NCBI GenBank assembly: GCA_949152475.1
Contig: OX424563.1
Location: forward strand, 22,293,001 to 22,357,000
Origin: Terebella lapidaria
Lineage: Eukaryota > Annelida > Polychaeta > Terebellida > Terebellidae
Direction of reading: 5' to 3'
DNA length: 64,000 bases
Shown: positions 46,695 to 58,420 of the stretch, one piece after another
Numbering within the stretch: position 1 is the stretch's first letter
Layout of the letters: every line of letters starts with the position of its first letter
Notes under the pieces: model-generated
The model's input: the letters and a program-made list of their open reading frames with translations, nothing else
Databases searched by the model: none
What the model was told of the DNA's origin: nothing
Program-made: the position numbers and the translations under genes

Positions 46695-49600
46695 CTGTGG
46701 ATGGCATGGACAGAGAAGCAGCCGAGAAATTAAATCGTGATTTTGATTTCCTTGATGGTTATGTATCGCTTTTCGAAACGTTTTATAAAACATTCTCTTT
46801 TCAAGTCTAGAATTCGAACTTGAACATTACCAGGCCTAACTATGCACGTGCGTTATCAATTCATTTTGGTTACGAATAATTGAAAGATTTTGTGTCTGTT
46901 ATCTGCGGTACTTGACCAAAGTTGATAAATGTTAACCCGAATATGTTTACATTATGTTTGAATCCTGGACATGAATCGCTAATGAGATTTAGATTCCCAG
47001 AGAAATGAATCTGGATATTAAACCAAATTGAAACCAGTTTTCTGCTGTTTTTCAAGATATATTCGTATGATTCCCGAATATTAGTAATTGTTCAACCCCA
47101 TCATATCTTTTTTTATAAAAAGCATGTTTCATGAAATTGTTTTCTGTTATTGCATGTACATACAGGGGAAAAAAGTGAAATTGCTTCTAAGTATCAATTA
47201 CAATGAAAATAATAAAGTTTGGAAAATATTTGCATCTCTACACGAAGTTTTTTTTCCGATATCTTACTTTTTTTTCTCTCGGCTTATCCAAGTCCGGTAG
47301 TGGAAAATTTCATGCGAAGTGCGACCCTCAATGAGGCATAAATGCAGAAATGCCTCTACATATAGTAAAACCAGTCCGAACAGTGGCCCTGAAGAGTAAA
47401 TGTTTTGGCAACTAGCTATGGCAACTAGCATATAAGACAGTATCACCTATGACAACACTGGTATTTTACTGACCGAACCCCCCCCCCCCCCCCCTGCCCC
47501 GCCAATTGACCGATCTTTTATATTTTTAAACTGGCGTAAAGCTTCTATATTGTAAACAACAACTGATATGTAAATCAAACGGTGAGCGAGCAAGTCTCTA
47601 GATGGCAAAGCGCGGGGGGGGGGGGGGGGGGTCATTTCAGAAGTGTTGAATGTTCGGCTGCTAAAATATCTGCAGGTAGCATAAATGTGTCTTTACTGTA
47701 TATGCAGAGTGTCCACACCCAGAAATACGCTTTTTATTTACAGATATGTGGAAATTTATTGAAATCTGTACAAATACACTGTAAACAAAATAACCTTGAA
47801 ATGAATATAATTATCAGTAGATTTTTGTTATTAACTTGGGCCTAACGATGTGCGGTGTGTTCTTCAGAATCTTCAACTTGGGCTTATTTAAGGTCCACAA
47901 GAAATTTCTGAAGTTCTGTGTAGTTGACTAAGCTTCATAAGTGACTGTTGATGATATCGATTATTATATGTACTAGTATTGTCATGGTAACAGTAAACGA
48001 ACGGCGCTACCATTTACGGCGATAATAAGCTGTTGTTGTTTGGTGGGAGACTTAATATTTGAACACGGCATAAAATTCTAATTACATTGTATTGGACCAT
48101 AGCTTTCTCACGAAATGTTTCATGCTGGTTCGAACAAGAACTTGATGCGTATTCAATAGATGAAAAAAAAATCGATGGCATCAACGTGAAGTTTGTTTCT
48201 TTGACATGAACTAAAGTTCAATATTTGTCCTTGGATCTGGTATACAATTTTATCGATAATATGCATGCACAAGCAGACAATATTTCTCTCGAATGACCTT
48301 TCTCGAGAAGAGGGATGGGTCTATGAAGTGTGAGGGAACCGAATACGTCTACATGCTAATATTGGCATAGCCTATGTTGACATGTGAAATCCGGATATAA
48401 TGGATATGCTTTTCTATTAGTATTGCCTTGGTTCCTATTATCAACGCTATGTCTATCATGACCGTGGCAGCGATTGACTTCAAGTCTAGTTATCTTCGTA
48501 TGAATCTTTTGTCCCATCAATACTAATCCAAAGTTAATATTAATGGATACAATTCAAGAAAAAAATTACTTGGGCTTTTAAATTCCCTTTTAGATTCACG
48601 ATAAAAAAAACCGTTACTATTTACATAATTCGGTGTATTCCTGTAAATATTTTCGGTATTTTGTAAGCATTTTAGGTCAATATGGAATTCCTCTGACAAA
48701 TAAAATATTGGGGGGAAATGCATTCCCATACCACGCAACGACATTAACGTTATCTCCGAATTCGGAAATCGGCTCAAATGGTATAATAACGTAACGAGAA
48801 GTCTCAAATTATCGTCGTGTGATGAAATCTATTTTGAAATTGTTCATAATTAATAAGAGAAAATGTTTCGTGTACGTGTCATCATCTCCCTTCGTATATA
48901 TATATATATACAATCAAAGAGTTTGACCACCAGTTTCCGCACACATAGTGGTGTTTGTTCAATACACGTGCGTCGATCTACCAAGGGCGCCCCCTAGTGT
49001 GGCGTTCTAAAGGTTTTAATTTTGGTGCTGGCTTCAACTTCATTTACTTTAGTACGGTGCCCGCTAGGGGACACGCAGAAAAACAGCGCAAAAACTTGTG
49101 TGAATGTCGCTGTTATGTTGATACCCTTACCACTAGTACAACATAGCTGACAACGTGGTGTTTGTTCAAATGATAGCATTTATGCAACACAAAGGTATTT
49201 GGTATCACCATTACAATTCAGTTTTAGGTCCTATTTTTCCAAGTTGTGATTAAAACAAATACAGTGTATATGAGAACTTCAATTCCCCAAATCATTGATT
49301 TTTTTTTCCATTGATGGATTTTGTGTGATTAGTTCAAGTATATAGTAAAAAAAACTACTAAAATCCCGAAATAATGAATGTCGCAAAACAATTTGATTTT
49401 TCACTAATGCCGAATTCAAAATGGAGTAAATGTTTGAACTGACAATCGTATTGATTAATAGAATGCAAAAAATAACGTATTCGGTTTTCCAATGTTCCCA
49501 AGAGTTTTCCAATGTTCCCATATATTCGCTCAACTCAAGATGCAGTTTCCTTCGTAGATATCAGCTGTACATTTGACAGATTGTGTTGCGTCGGATATCT

Positions 49601-50243
49601 GTCATGAATAAGTATATCGATATCATAATGTAACCAATTCACCAAATATCGCAGCAATATTAGCACGATTGTCATCTCGGTATGATCACCGGTAGTTCTG
49701 GCTCCGAGAGTGGCACATGAGTGGCACAATAGGCCTACCTAACTTTAACTGAGGTCATTGTGTTGTTTTACAGACTCTAGATATAAGATAATGACCAAGG
49801 CGAAGTTGGTTATATCCGTACAGCCATTATATTGAAAAGAATGTATGTTCAACTTGCAGTGTTTGAACTAGATTTACATTGTGCTCACGGAACTATTGAC
49901 CATGCAAACATACGGTATACATTTTTTTCACGAGGAGGAATCAAATTCTGAATAACAATCATTGTGATTATATGTCAACTGTTTAAACGATCATTTATAA
50001 TATAAACCATGCATATATTTGCAAGTATCTGCCCATTGTTGGCACCAAATATTTAAAAAAGACATATAATCTCGGCACTTCAATAATATCGTTTGAAACT
50101 CACAATTGGATAGTTTTGCAATATATGTATTACAAATTCATAGAGTTTTTGGGTCATATTCACTCTCGCATTTTCAAACAATGTTTGACATATTCTGTAG
50201 ATAATATGAACACCACAAGTAAAAATTAGGACCAAGCAATACA
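46695..50243. other. No gene recognised
   Basis: AT-rich intergenic sequence. A run of 17 C (47478-47494) and a run of 18 G (47614-47631) face each other 120 bp apart; a (TA)n lies at about 48896-48910. The upstream region of the gene at 46186-46694, with its untranslated exon, should lie in the first part but was not located. Confidence 0.5.
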
Positions 50244-50249
50244 TTTATT
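50244..50249 (-). promoter_or_regulatory. Candidate poly(A) signal AATAAA of the Ly6 gene at 50512-51046
   Basis: About 263 nt past the stop codon. Confidence 0.45.
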
Positions 50250-50511
50250 CAATGAAATAATACAATAATAGACATGATAATAAAAACTGCATTCTGGTTA
50301 GTATAAGTTATAATCCTTATTTAGATAAACACTTAGAACACTTGATTACTTACGATATTGCAATGGATGGGACTTCCGTTTGAAATATATATAGATACAT
50401 ATATTAATTACGCATCGCTCTCGGCGAGTGGTTTCTTGCATTAAAAAAATCCTACTATTAATAGTAAAATGTGTGTAATTAAACAATGCTTGCCAACTAC
50501 TAATCTGTAGT

Positions 50512-51046
50512 TCATCCGATAATCGTTTTACAGACGAACGATACAACCGCGATGAAGGCGAGGTGCGCCTGCGCACTGCATGATACGTCACTTCCGTTAC
50601 AGTAAGACTCAGAACAGTAACACGTGGTTGTGACTGTGTCGTAAGTTTCTATCTCCGTACAGGTGTTGCTCCTCGTTCCCAAGGCAACGCAATCGCGTAG
50701 CGTGGTAGTGGATGCTGTGAAATATAAGATAATTTGTCTATATCTTGCACAAAATCAGGCCTTTAAAATGATGTGGGTGGTTCAAATGAGGAGCTATATC
50801 GACATGAATAATAATAAATATAGTAATAATATCAATCTCACATGGACCAACAGATGTCAGTTTGTAGCACTGAGCACATATGTGGACGACTTGCGCCTGC
50901 GCAGAGTCGAAAGCCCCATCAGAACAGTCGTCGCCATAGCAACTGTAGCACGTGATCGTCGCCGATGTATCACGTGACATGACGAGCAATGTTAATAGCA
51001 AAATGGCGATCACTTTCGTGGCCAACATGGAGCAACTGTGTCCCAT
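50512..51046 (-). CDS. Ly6/uPAR three-finger protein, probably GPI-anchored (diverged paralogue)
   Basis: Two coding exons, 51046-50842 and 50714-50512, give 135 residues. The donor is CCAT|GTGAGA and the acceptor TATTTCACAG|CA; the intron is phase 1, 127 bp. The signal peptide runs to about residue 30 (core KVIAILLLTLLVM); the second Met (51028) is an alternative start. The ten expected cysteines are in CYSC, DDC, HICAQC, RDC, NTC, TTCYC and YCNG. An eleventh cysteine (VSC) sits just after the domain, near the likely GPI site. The C-terminal tail is hydrophobic (AHLAFIAVVSFVC). AQCYK is shared with the gene at 52299-56051, its nearest relative here. The frame is intact; partner and function unknown. 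Confidence 0.82.
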
Positions 51047-51998
51047 TTGTAAACACCTTGTGTCAGGTAAAATTGATAATAATCAACAAATTACCGTGAC
51101 GACACATATGGCTGTCCATAATCCATAATTGTGAAGTCTACATGCACACTCATTCATGCTGTGCTGCTGTATTTCTCGAAATTTGTCTTGAAATAAATAT
51201 CTCGCTGTTGTCAAGTTTGCCAAGTGCGTCAATAGTTTGAACACGACATATATGTGACGATATCCATGAGTAAACACTCACAATAATATTTCAAAGGGGC
51301 AAAATAAATAGGCAGCGACCACATGAATACATGTATAGTGTATGCAATGTGTGTGATCTTCGCGCTGGAGACAGATCAATCGATATAATTTGATAGGTCA
51401 TTTTCACAGGCAAAATACGTAGGCCTATAAGCATTCTGAAATAGGCGACACACACGATTGCACATGTGAATAATTGCCACAGGCACCAAAAGTGTAAATA
51501 AAGATCATGCGTAGACCAGTCCTCATTAATTACAGCATCAAGTTTATTCTAACACAGTGGCAAATAAACTGTGATTATTATGGGTAACACTAACATCGGT
51601 TATCATACCACCATGAAAAGACATTGTCAATAATTCAGAAGAGCGAACATCGAACAAACAGTTTATTCTCATATAAATATTCACAGTTATATCATACACA
51701 TCGCATCTTGTGTTCACATAGGCGTCAGACACATTCCACATCATTCATGCCTCTTCCGTACATGTATATAATTATATATACAACAATTAACAACAACCTG
51801 ACTATATATGTGCTCACAACCCACAGGAACAAACTTTAGTTTGAAGTTTTGACAACATGTTGTTATCAAGCATTCAGGTCGCCAGACCAGAGGTCACCAA
51901 CATTGGCTAAGATATATTGCTGGTAATTATTCAAATTGTATCATATGTATCTATAACATTAGCCGATACCGGTGTCATTCATTCTGGTAATTCAAGGG
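51047..51998. other. No gene recognised
   Basis: AT-rich spacer between the upstream side of one Ly6 gene and the 3' end of the next. Short ORFs only. Confidence 0.5.
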
Positions 51999-52004
51999 TT
52001 TATT
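51999..52004 (-). promoter_or_regulatory. Candidate poly(A) signal AATAAA of the Ly6 gene at 52299-56051
   Basis: About 295 nt past the stop codon at 52299. Confidence 0.45.
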
Positions 52005-52298
52005 TTTCCGATATCCATATCAAAAGACGGTTTTTGTACAAATTGAATATTTCTCATGTACTGCCATCTTTGTAATCGTTCTAAATGCACTGCATTCGAA
52101 ATAAAACAATTGGACAATTTTTGGTGGTAGCAATAAATTCAATTCACGAATAAATACCATATTCGCACATAAAGCTGAATGCAAGCATGTACATAATAAA
52201 TAATGGCTATTCCGAATATACATTTTGAAATGTTTTAACCCTCAACAGATGCGACATGGTCCTGCCATTCGATATGCATTTCTTTACAAATCAGAGTT

Positions 52299-55200
52299 TC
52301 AACTGTATGCGCCATATGTCAACAACGATGACGTCAAAACTGCGACGAAAACTGTGACAAGGATGGCTGGTGATTGGTTGACATTTGCCGCATTGCACAA
52401 ATCTCCCTCGCAGAAGCAGGTTTTCACTTTATAATGCAGGACGGAGTCCTCCGTACATGTTCCAGCCGTTCCTCGCAAATAATGACTGCATCCTCGCGCT
52501 ACGGACACATCAAGCCCTTGAAAAAAAACCAACAACATACAACTGTATCATTACGGTGGCTCTGGAGGGACCTGTGTGTGAAAAAATATTTTCTCGAGCG
52601 CTCGACATACTATATCAAGCGCTTGACTTATGATCTCGAGCGCTCGAGATAACAAAGCAAGCGCTTGACATGATATAGCGAGCGCTCAACATACTCATAT
52701 AGAGCGCTCGACTTAACTAACTCGAGTGCTCAATATAATATAGCGAGCGCTCTACATATCAAAGCAAGCGCTCGAGATGAACAAGTTGAGCGCTTGCTTT
52801 GATATGTAGAGCGCTCGCTATATTACCCTCAGAGACCTTGATGAGTGGATAAGGCTCGCTACCACGTGACAGTGATATGACCAATGAGGTAACTTGCAGC
52901 GGGCGAATGTGGAGACAGGGGATGGGAGGCGGTGATTGTATAGATGCTTTGCGGATGACGTCATAATCCTGTTTTGAGAATAGGATTGGTATTGTATTGC
53001 CGTCCACTGAAGGTGTTGCCGTCCAGTAAATTCTTTTGATAAATGGTGTTGAGTTGAGCAGTAGCAAACCATCTATACATTATACATTATGAATCGTTGC
53101 TTTTCATTGCGCATTGGATTTGTCCCATTTAATCAAATTACAATACACCGACAACCTGGTAAATTCATATTTCAAGGAACATCTGGCCCATGTAGCGCAT
53201 GTTACTATTTCTTCTAAATTCAATGAAGATTAAAAATATGCCAGACGGATTAAACATGGTATACATCTAGTGGGTGAGTAGAATTAGTGGGCTTCTTTTT
53301 CAGGTCCAAGTAAAGTACACTACTCCTTAATACTACTCGTCAATTGAAAACATACCATTTAATCCGTTTCACACCAACTTAATCACCTATGTAAATTTTG
53401 CATTCAGTAATATTTCTAATATTCACTGACAAATAGACAATATGATGTACGTTTCACATCAATATCATCTGTTTCATAGGAGCACATGTTCAGTTTAGTG
53501 GGCAAATAGGTTTCTTCACGATAATCAATGATGATGATGAGTTTATCAGTGGAACAAAATGTCGAGCGCTTGCTTTAATATCCCGAGCGCTCGCAATACC
53601 ATGTATACTCGGATTTTTCTAACTGGTTTACACTGCTTTTCGCTAATATTTTTGTGATGCTAAATGCTATCCTTCCATAACTTGGCATACTCCACCTGGG
53701 AGGCAAACGGCAGTTTTCTACCAAATTTCAGACAGCTATCTTGAAAATTGAAAAAGTTGGCAATCTACCTCAATGTTAAATTTCAGCCCAAAACGGGATC
53801 TCAAGAATCTGAGCATATTCGAGGAATTGGTCCTGTTTACATCCATCAGGATTCGAAATATTCTTGTAACTTTGAACCAGAAGATACACTGGGGTGTATT
53901 CTACACAAACATGTTGATTTTGAAACATTGCTTCGTTTCAAAACCGAGCGAATGCACAAAATTGTGTTCGGGCCCAGAAATTAAATAATAGGGCTAAATT
54001 TAACATTGGGGTAGATTGCCAACTTTTTCAATTTTCGTGATAGCTGTCTGAAATTTTGGAGAAAATTGCCGTTTGACTTCCAGGTGAAGAATGCCAAGTT
54101 ATAGAACGATAGCGTTTAGCATCACAAAAATATTAGCGAAAAACAGTGTAAACGAGTTAGAAAAATCCGAGTATAGAGCGCTCGTGATGACGAAGTCGAG
54201 CGCTCTATATGAGTATGTTGAGCGCTCGCTATCTTATGTCAAGCGCTTGCTTTGTTATTTCGAGCGCTCGAGATAATATGTCAAGCGCTCGATATAGTAT
54301 GTCGAGCGCTCGAGATAATATTTTTTCACACACAGGTCCCTTCAGAGCCACCGTAGTATCATACATTATAGACATTCAACAAAACAAGATTATGTCCATG
54401 CTTGTTTGGTGCCCCTACGAGTTCACTGTGACGATGCCCAAGAAAGAGAAACATGCAGTTTATATAAATATCAACAAAAATCCGGTTTGAGTCTTCACGA
54501 ACTTGATTTGGGGTGATTTGTGAAATTGACGAAATTTTAGGACAAAATTGTTGATGAAATTGATCAACAAGACTGTGAGGTACGGACAACATTTCACACA
54601 ATAAAATAATTTGTGTAAATTTTGAAACGCATTTGAAAAAAAATTTCAATAAAATACACCATATTTTGTGGGAAAATCAATCAGTGCGTGCAATAGTTCA
54701 TACCTTTGGAAGTTAAATGTTTCAAGAAAAGTCAGCCCAAGGGCTAAGATAGGTTACCGGACAATGTTGGTTTTAAGCATTGTAGGTGACATATGGCCTT
54801 GATATTTACCAACGAAAGTCGTCTTTGTGAACTTCAATGTCACCATTAGGTGTCCTGCATATAACTTTCTATATGGTCAAACATATAAGCTCTATTACCA
54901 AATATTATGTCAGTAGGAGTCAATTTACACATTTCAGGTCGGGCCAGACTTTGAGATTCGTATTAAGTCAAGGTCGTCTATGGTCAAGTTCAGATCACCA
55001 AAAGATGTGCCATATATATATATGACTTCTCATAAGCTTGGAATGCTATCCCAACCTCTAGGTGCAAGCCCTTAAGCCTCAGCGGCCAATTTACACATTG
55101 CACCCAGACATTTAGCACTGAAGGTCATCAGAAGTCAAGCTCAAGGTCATCATTAGTTGCTCCATATACGACTTCCCAAATGTTCATAATGCAAACATAA

Positions 55201-56051
55201 GCTCTATCTAGAAACATTTCATCTGTACAAGCAAATTCGGGCATTTCATACTAAAAAATGGCTATTGTGACCTTTCAAGGCCATCGAAGGTCAAATTCAA
55301 GGTCACCACACAAATCGCGACATATGACTTTCTATCGGAAAGTGCCAATATCTAAGCTCTATTGTTAGGTATTCTTTGAGTACAGTTGTGGCAGCTCCCG
55401 TTATGAAGGGAAAAAGTGGCGTAAAAATTTTGAGTCCAGAAATTTTTTCAAAGGATGATTTTTTTTTTGCCTAGGAATGGCCCAAAATGGATAGTAATGC
55501 GATTTGGGGTAAAAACCCGACCCGTCAAAAATTCAGAATGGCCGCCACACGCAGACCGGAGATTCAAGGGTGACGAAATTTATAAACATCACAGAGATAC
55601 ATAGGGGGAATCTTCCAAAACAAAAAAACTCAAAACTAATCAAGCAGGTTTTGCGAAAATGGCCGCCATATTGAAAAAAAAATACAAACATAAAAAACTA
55701 AAATATAACCCTGTCAAAAATATTTCAAGGCATTTCGGTGCAAATTTTCAGAAAAAAAATCCGCCTGTAAACCTCGAAGATAAAAAGATGGACGACGACG
55801 GACGGACATGGGACGCAACGCCACGACAATAGGTTATCGCACCATAGGTCCGGTAACCTGAAATATTCACCAGCCGTGGATGTCCGCTTGTAGCACTGCG
55901 CACAGGCTACTGCTATTGTGTTGTATTCTCGATAGAAGGTCTCTGTACAGTCGCCTCCACTACACTCATAACACAGGGTCGCATTCGCTAGAGGGAGAGC
56001 CATGCTGATCAGCAATATGGCCACCAGAGGAATCCATTTTGTCACGTCCAT
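52299..56051 (-). CDS. Ly6/uPAR three-finger protein, probably GPI-anchored, with a transposon-filled intron
   Basis: Two coding exons, 56051-55871 and 52516-52299, give 132 residues. The donor is GCTG|GTGAAT and the acceptor TTTTTTTCAAG|GG; the intron is phase 1, 3,354 bp. The join keeps the family spacing: TLCYEC, GDC and ACAQCYKR in exon 1; RGC, GTC, TCFC and LCNAA in exon 2 (ten cysteines). The signal peptide core is WIPLVAILLISMALPLANA, and the tail SPAILVTVFVAVLTSSLL is hydrophobic. An acceptor-like TTCTTTTGTTTTATAG at 56071 suggests a separate 5' UTR exon and puts a second in-frame Met (56081) outside the exon. Nearly the whole intron is two mobile elements, one about 11 bp from the donor and one about 35 bp from the acceptor, so splicing may be weakened. 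Exon pairing rests on phase and order only. Confidence 0.75.
52736..52825. repeat. Perfect 38-bp hairpin in the foldback element
   Basis: 52736-52773 and 52788-52825 are exact inverted copies around a 14-nt loop. The arms contain AGCGCT cores, so the hairpin joins two arrays of the 22-bp units head to head. Confidence 0.9.
53604..54175. mobile_element. TIR element of about 572 bp (family M), copy 2
   Basis: Same family as 38818-39378, with TATACTCGGATTTTTCTAAC ends. It is nested in the right-hand repeat array of the foldback element, so it is the younger insertion. No transposase. Confidence 0.8.
54750..55860 (-). mobile_element. Family F1 repeat, minus-strand copy
   Basis: Inverse of 60524-62010. 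One end is AGGTTACCGGACC (minus strand, from 55859), followed by a GTCCGTCC-type tract; the other is GTCCGGTAACCTATCTTAGCCC. The outer hairpin AGCCCAAGGGCT lies just beyond, at about 54734-54745. The interior carries AAAATGGCCGCCA-type blocks and GGTCA-rich text. It ends 11 bp inside the intron of the Ly6 gene at 52299-56051. No ORF. Confidence 0.7.
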
Positions 56052-56070
56052 CTCTACATGGGGAAAGAGG

Positions 56071-56337
56071 CTATAAAACAAAAGAAAATGTGTACATGTT
56101 TTTATTTCACTTTTTCAAAACACGATCATAGCTGTTTTGCATGACCGATTCGATATTTATATATATATATTCATAAATATATTTATTGTAAATATTTATT
56201 TATTCACAAGTTACATCATCCTGAAAATCGAAAGGCTTCTTGATTTGTGTTGGTCTTGCTCAACATATACCTGCACAATAGGACTGGTCAGTTTCTTGAC
56301 GTTACGGTGTGATTCTGGTGGCAAACAAAAGTTGTAG
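56071..56337. other. Upstream of the last Ly6 gene, no coding region seen
   Basis: Contains the acceptor-like end of a putative 5' UTR intron at 56071 and an AT-rich (TA)n stretch near 56157-56190. Confidence 0.4.
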
Positions 56338-56770
56338 TCAAGTCAAGTCAAATTTATTCCGGACAGCTATCATAATACAATGTTAACAATAAGAAACGAA
56401 AACACAATAATGTAAATACAAAGAACAGAAATGAAAAGAGAGTACAGTCCGGGGTATCACATGACAGTTACGTCGTCTTCCTGTGATACCCCTTGTATGT
56501 TTGTTTATTACCAGTATCACACCACAGTGAACTTGACTCGCCAGCCCTATACGACATATGCGTATTATGTGGGAACCTCAAACCAACAAAGCAATGTTCG
56601 TGTGTTAGAAGGGTCAATTCCATATAACAAGGTGTGTTGGTCGTCGCCATCCCAAATGTTATCCTTACAAATTCATCATAATCAGTTGAGAAATGTGACA
56701 CGTAGACCACCTCACAGAGAAACTTTTACATACGCAATATTTCTGAATAAAAAGTTCGATGGATACAATT
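56338..56770 (-). repeat. Probable non-LTR retroelement 3' end
   Basis: On the minus strand the sequence ends GTCCGGAATAAATTTGACTTG and then repeats TTGAC, the kind of simple-repeat tail found at the 3' end of many LINEs and SINEs. The opposite strand carries a 113-codon frame (56431-56772) with no recognisable domain, taken as fortuitous. Confidence 0.45.
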
Positions 56771-56772
56771 AG

Positions 56773-57441
56773 GTGTTTAAAGTTGTATTCAATTATTGTT
56801 GCTATTTGAATACATCACTTTTACGATAGAATTCACATAATTTCACACAAGACCGTGATAGCATTCAGTATGTTATCGACTTCACATATTGAAACGTTCG
56901 AAATCACATAAAACAATATTATCAGACACACATGAATTATTGCATGTGTGCCTTTTCATCAACAAACTAGCCTGTTATATGACTATTGTAGTGAACAGAA
57001 TGGTTTGAAATATAACTAACCGTAATAACTCAGAAAATATCACAAATCTATAAAATTTATGAAATATTACAACAGAATTACCTTTCAGGAACTTTGGATA
57101 TTCCTACATTTGAACGTCGCAAAAACAATTCCTCTCAACTGAGCTGAAATCCACGTCACAATATTTATTCTGAAGTCAAAATCCTGTTATTGCCCCTATG
57201 AATAAGCGGCATTTTCATTTGTTTACGCGTGCGCATAGAGATCAACAGTTAGATCGTCGTGCCCGATACCCATTGAAAGTGTCGTGTTTACTTTAAACCA
57301 TATGCACACACAATTAGTGCACGTGAACTAGATAGCTCGAAGACCGATCTATGCCATATGACGGAGAAAGGTGTCGAAATTTGTAAACCACTTCGTGGAT
57401 CTGGTCATTGTCGTTTCAACTAAAATTGGACATGGAGTTGG
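56773..57441. other. No gene recognised
   Basis: AT-rich. A minus-strand donor-like CTGAAAG|GTAATT near 57082 could belong to an untranslated first exon of the Ly6 gene at 52299-56051, but this is speculative. Confidence 0.35.
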
Positions 57442-57831
57442 GTGTCACTGAGTTTTCGCCGCCAATTCTTTAAGTGTGGCAGATATAGGCAACGATTAGG
57501 CGTTGGTGGTAAAACCACTGAAGTTGGCGCAGTTGATGCTAGATATAGGGCCAAGCTAGAACTTTTTTTCTCGTTATGGAATCATGACCCAAAGCCCAGG
57601 ATGACCGCCACCGCTCATATTTCAGGGCAGAGCATTTCATGGGAGGGCAGGGCGAACGCCAGATTATCTGAGAATCCAAGTATATATAGGGGATGGGAAG
57701 CTCTTTCGGCAGAAGGATTTGATGCTGCTTCGCCTAACTTAGTGATCGTGCACAATCTGTCGATCGTGCTGAACCTGCCACATCAGATTGTAGGTGCGCA
57801 GTCTGCCACATTAGTTAGTTGTAGGTTATGA
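57442..57831 (+). other. Unrecognised ORF of 129 codons
   Basis: Open frame, richer in GC and more protein-like than its surroundings (blocks such as WEGRANARLSENPSIYRGW and NLVIVHNLSIVLNLPHQI). No domain, signal peptide or zinc motif that I recognise, and no paralogue in the window. It could be a remnant of a mobile element or an exon of an unknown gene; no flanking splice sites were confirmed. Confidence 0.3.
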
Positions 57832-57989
57832 GATTGTCAAACCGTTGTTCTTAAGTTTTGGCGCTTTCCCTTACCGAAACCATCTCCATTTCCTTGCCGC
57901 CTGCTTCTTGGGTTGGATAGACTATCGGGCGAAGTGACCCGCCTTGCCTCCTTCCCTCCCAGCTGATAGAACCCTTCACTGTCCCATGA

Positions 57990-58420
57990 GTACTAGCTGC
58001 TTGGTGCTTGGTCGACTCAGCTTGACCACTTGATCTCTCATTTGGTGTCCTCCTCCTTTCAGATGTCGAGTCTTATATCGACTAACAGGAAGACTGTCAC
58101 TGTCTTCATGATGATTTTGTACTCGTTAGCCAAAAAAGACAATGTTCGCGTCAGGGTCTCTTTGAGGCTTCTGAGGAACGCAATGTCAGGCTGTTGCAGA
58201 AGTGTCTCTTCATCAAGTTCTCCAGTTTCTCCGGGTCGGTTCTGGAATAAGATTCTATATGTATCGGGCCAGGTCGAACAACTCCACGTATGACATCATT
58301 GTTGAACAGGTACTGCTCTCTAGCATGGTAGGACAACAACGACGACAGGTCACGACTCCAGACGCAGGAACTGCCCACTCGTTGTTCACAAGATTGATGA
58401 TCTCGATTCGGCGATCGCAA
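57990..58420 (-). pseudogene. Unrecognised protein remnant, frame-disturbed
   Basis: The minus-strand frame 58420-58151 reads LFNNDVIRGVVRPGPIHIES and then ENLMKRHFCNSL. A plausible continuation (LKETLTRTLSFLANEYKII) lies in the next frame, so one shift near 58180 is likely. The family is not recognised. Its nearness to 57442-57831 and similar base composition suggest one decayed element. Confidence 0.3.

Larger units (their letters stand above)
52552..54355. mobile_element. Foldback element of about 22-bp palindromic repeats, 7-bp target duplication
   Basis: 1,804 bp between direct copies of GTATCAT (52545-52551 and 54356-54362). The ends TACGGTGGCTCT and AGAGCCACCGTA are inverted, and inversion continues through GGGACCTGTGTGTGAAAAAA into arrays of 21-22-bp units, each centred on AGCGCT (GAGCGCTC or AAGCGCTT): about ten units at 52592-52812 and about seven at 54178-54325, with two more at 53562-53600. 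The middle (52830-53560) is unique AT-rich sequence with no transposase. A family M MITE is nested in the right arm. It lies in the intron of the Ly6 gene at 52299-56051. Confidence 0.8.

Noticed and set aside
52759-53067. 102-codon minus-strand ORF in the foldback element
   Set aside because: No domain, partly made of the repeat array; not a transposase.
56431-56772. 113-codon plus-strand ORF
   Set aside because: Starts in a repeat whose minus strand reads as a retroelement 3' tail; no recognisable domain or Cys pattern of the Ly6 family.
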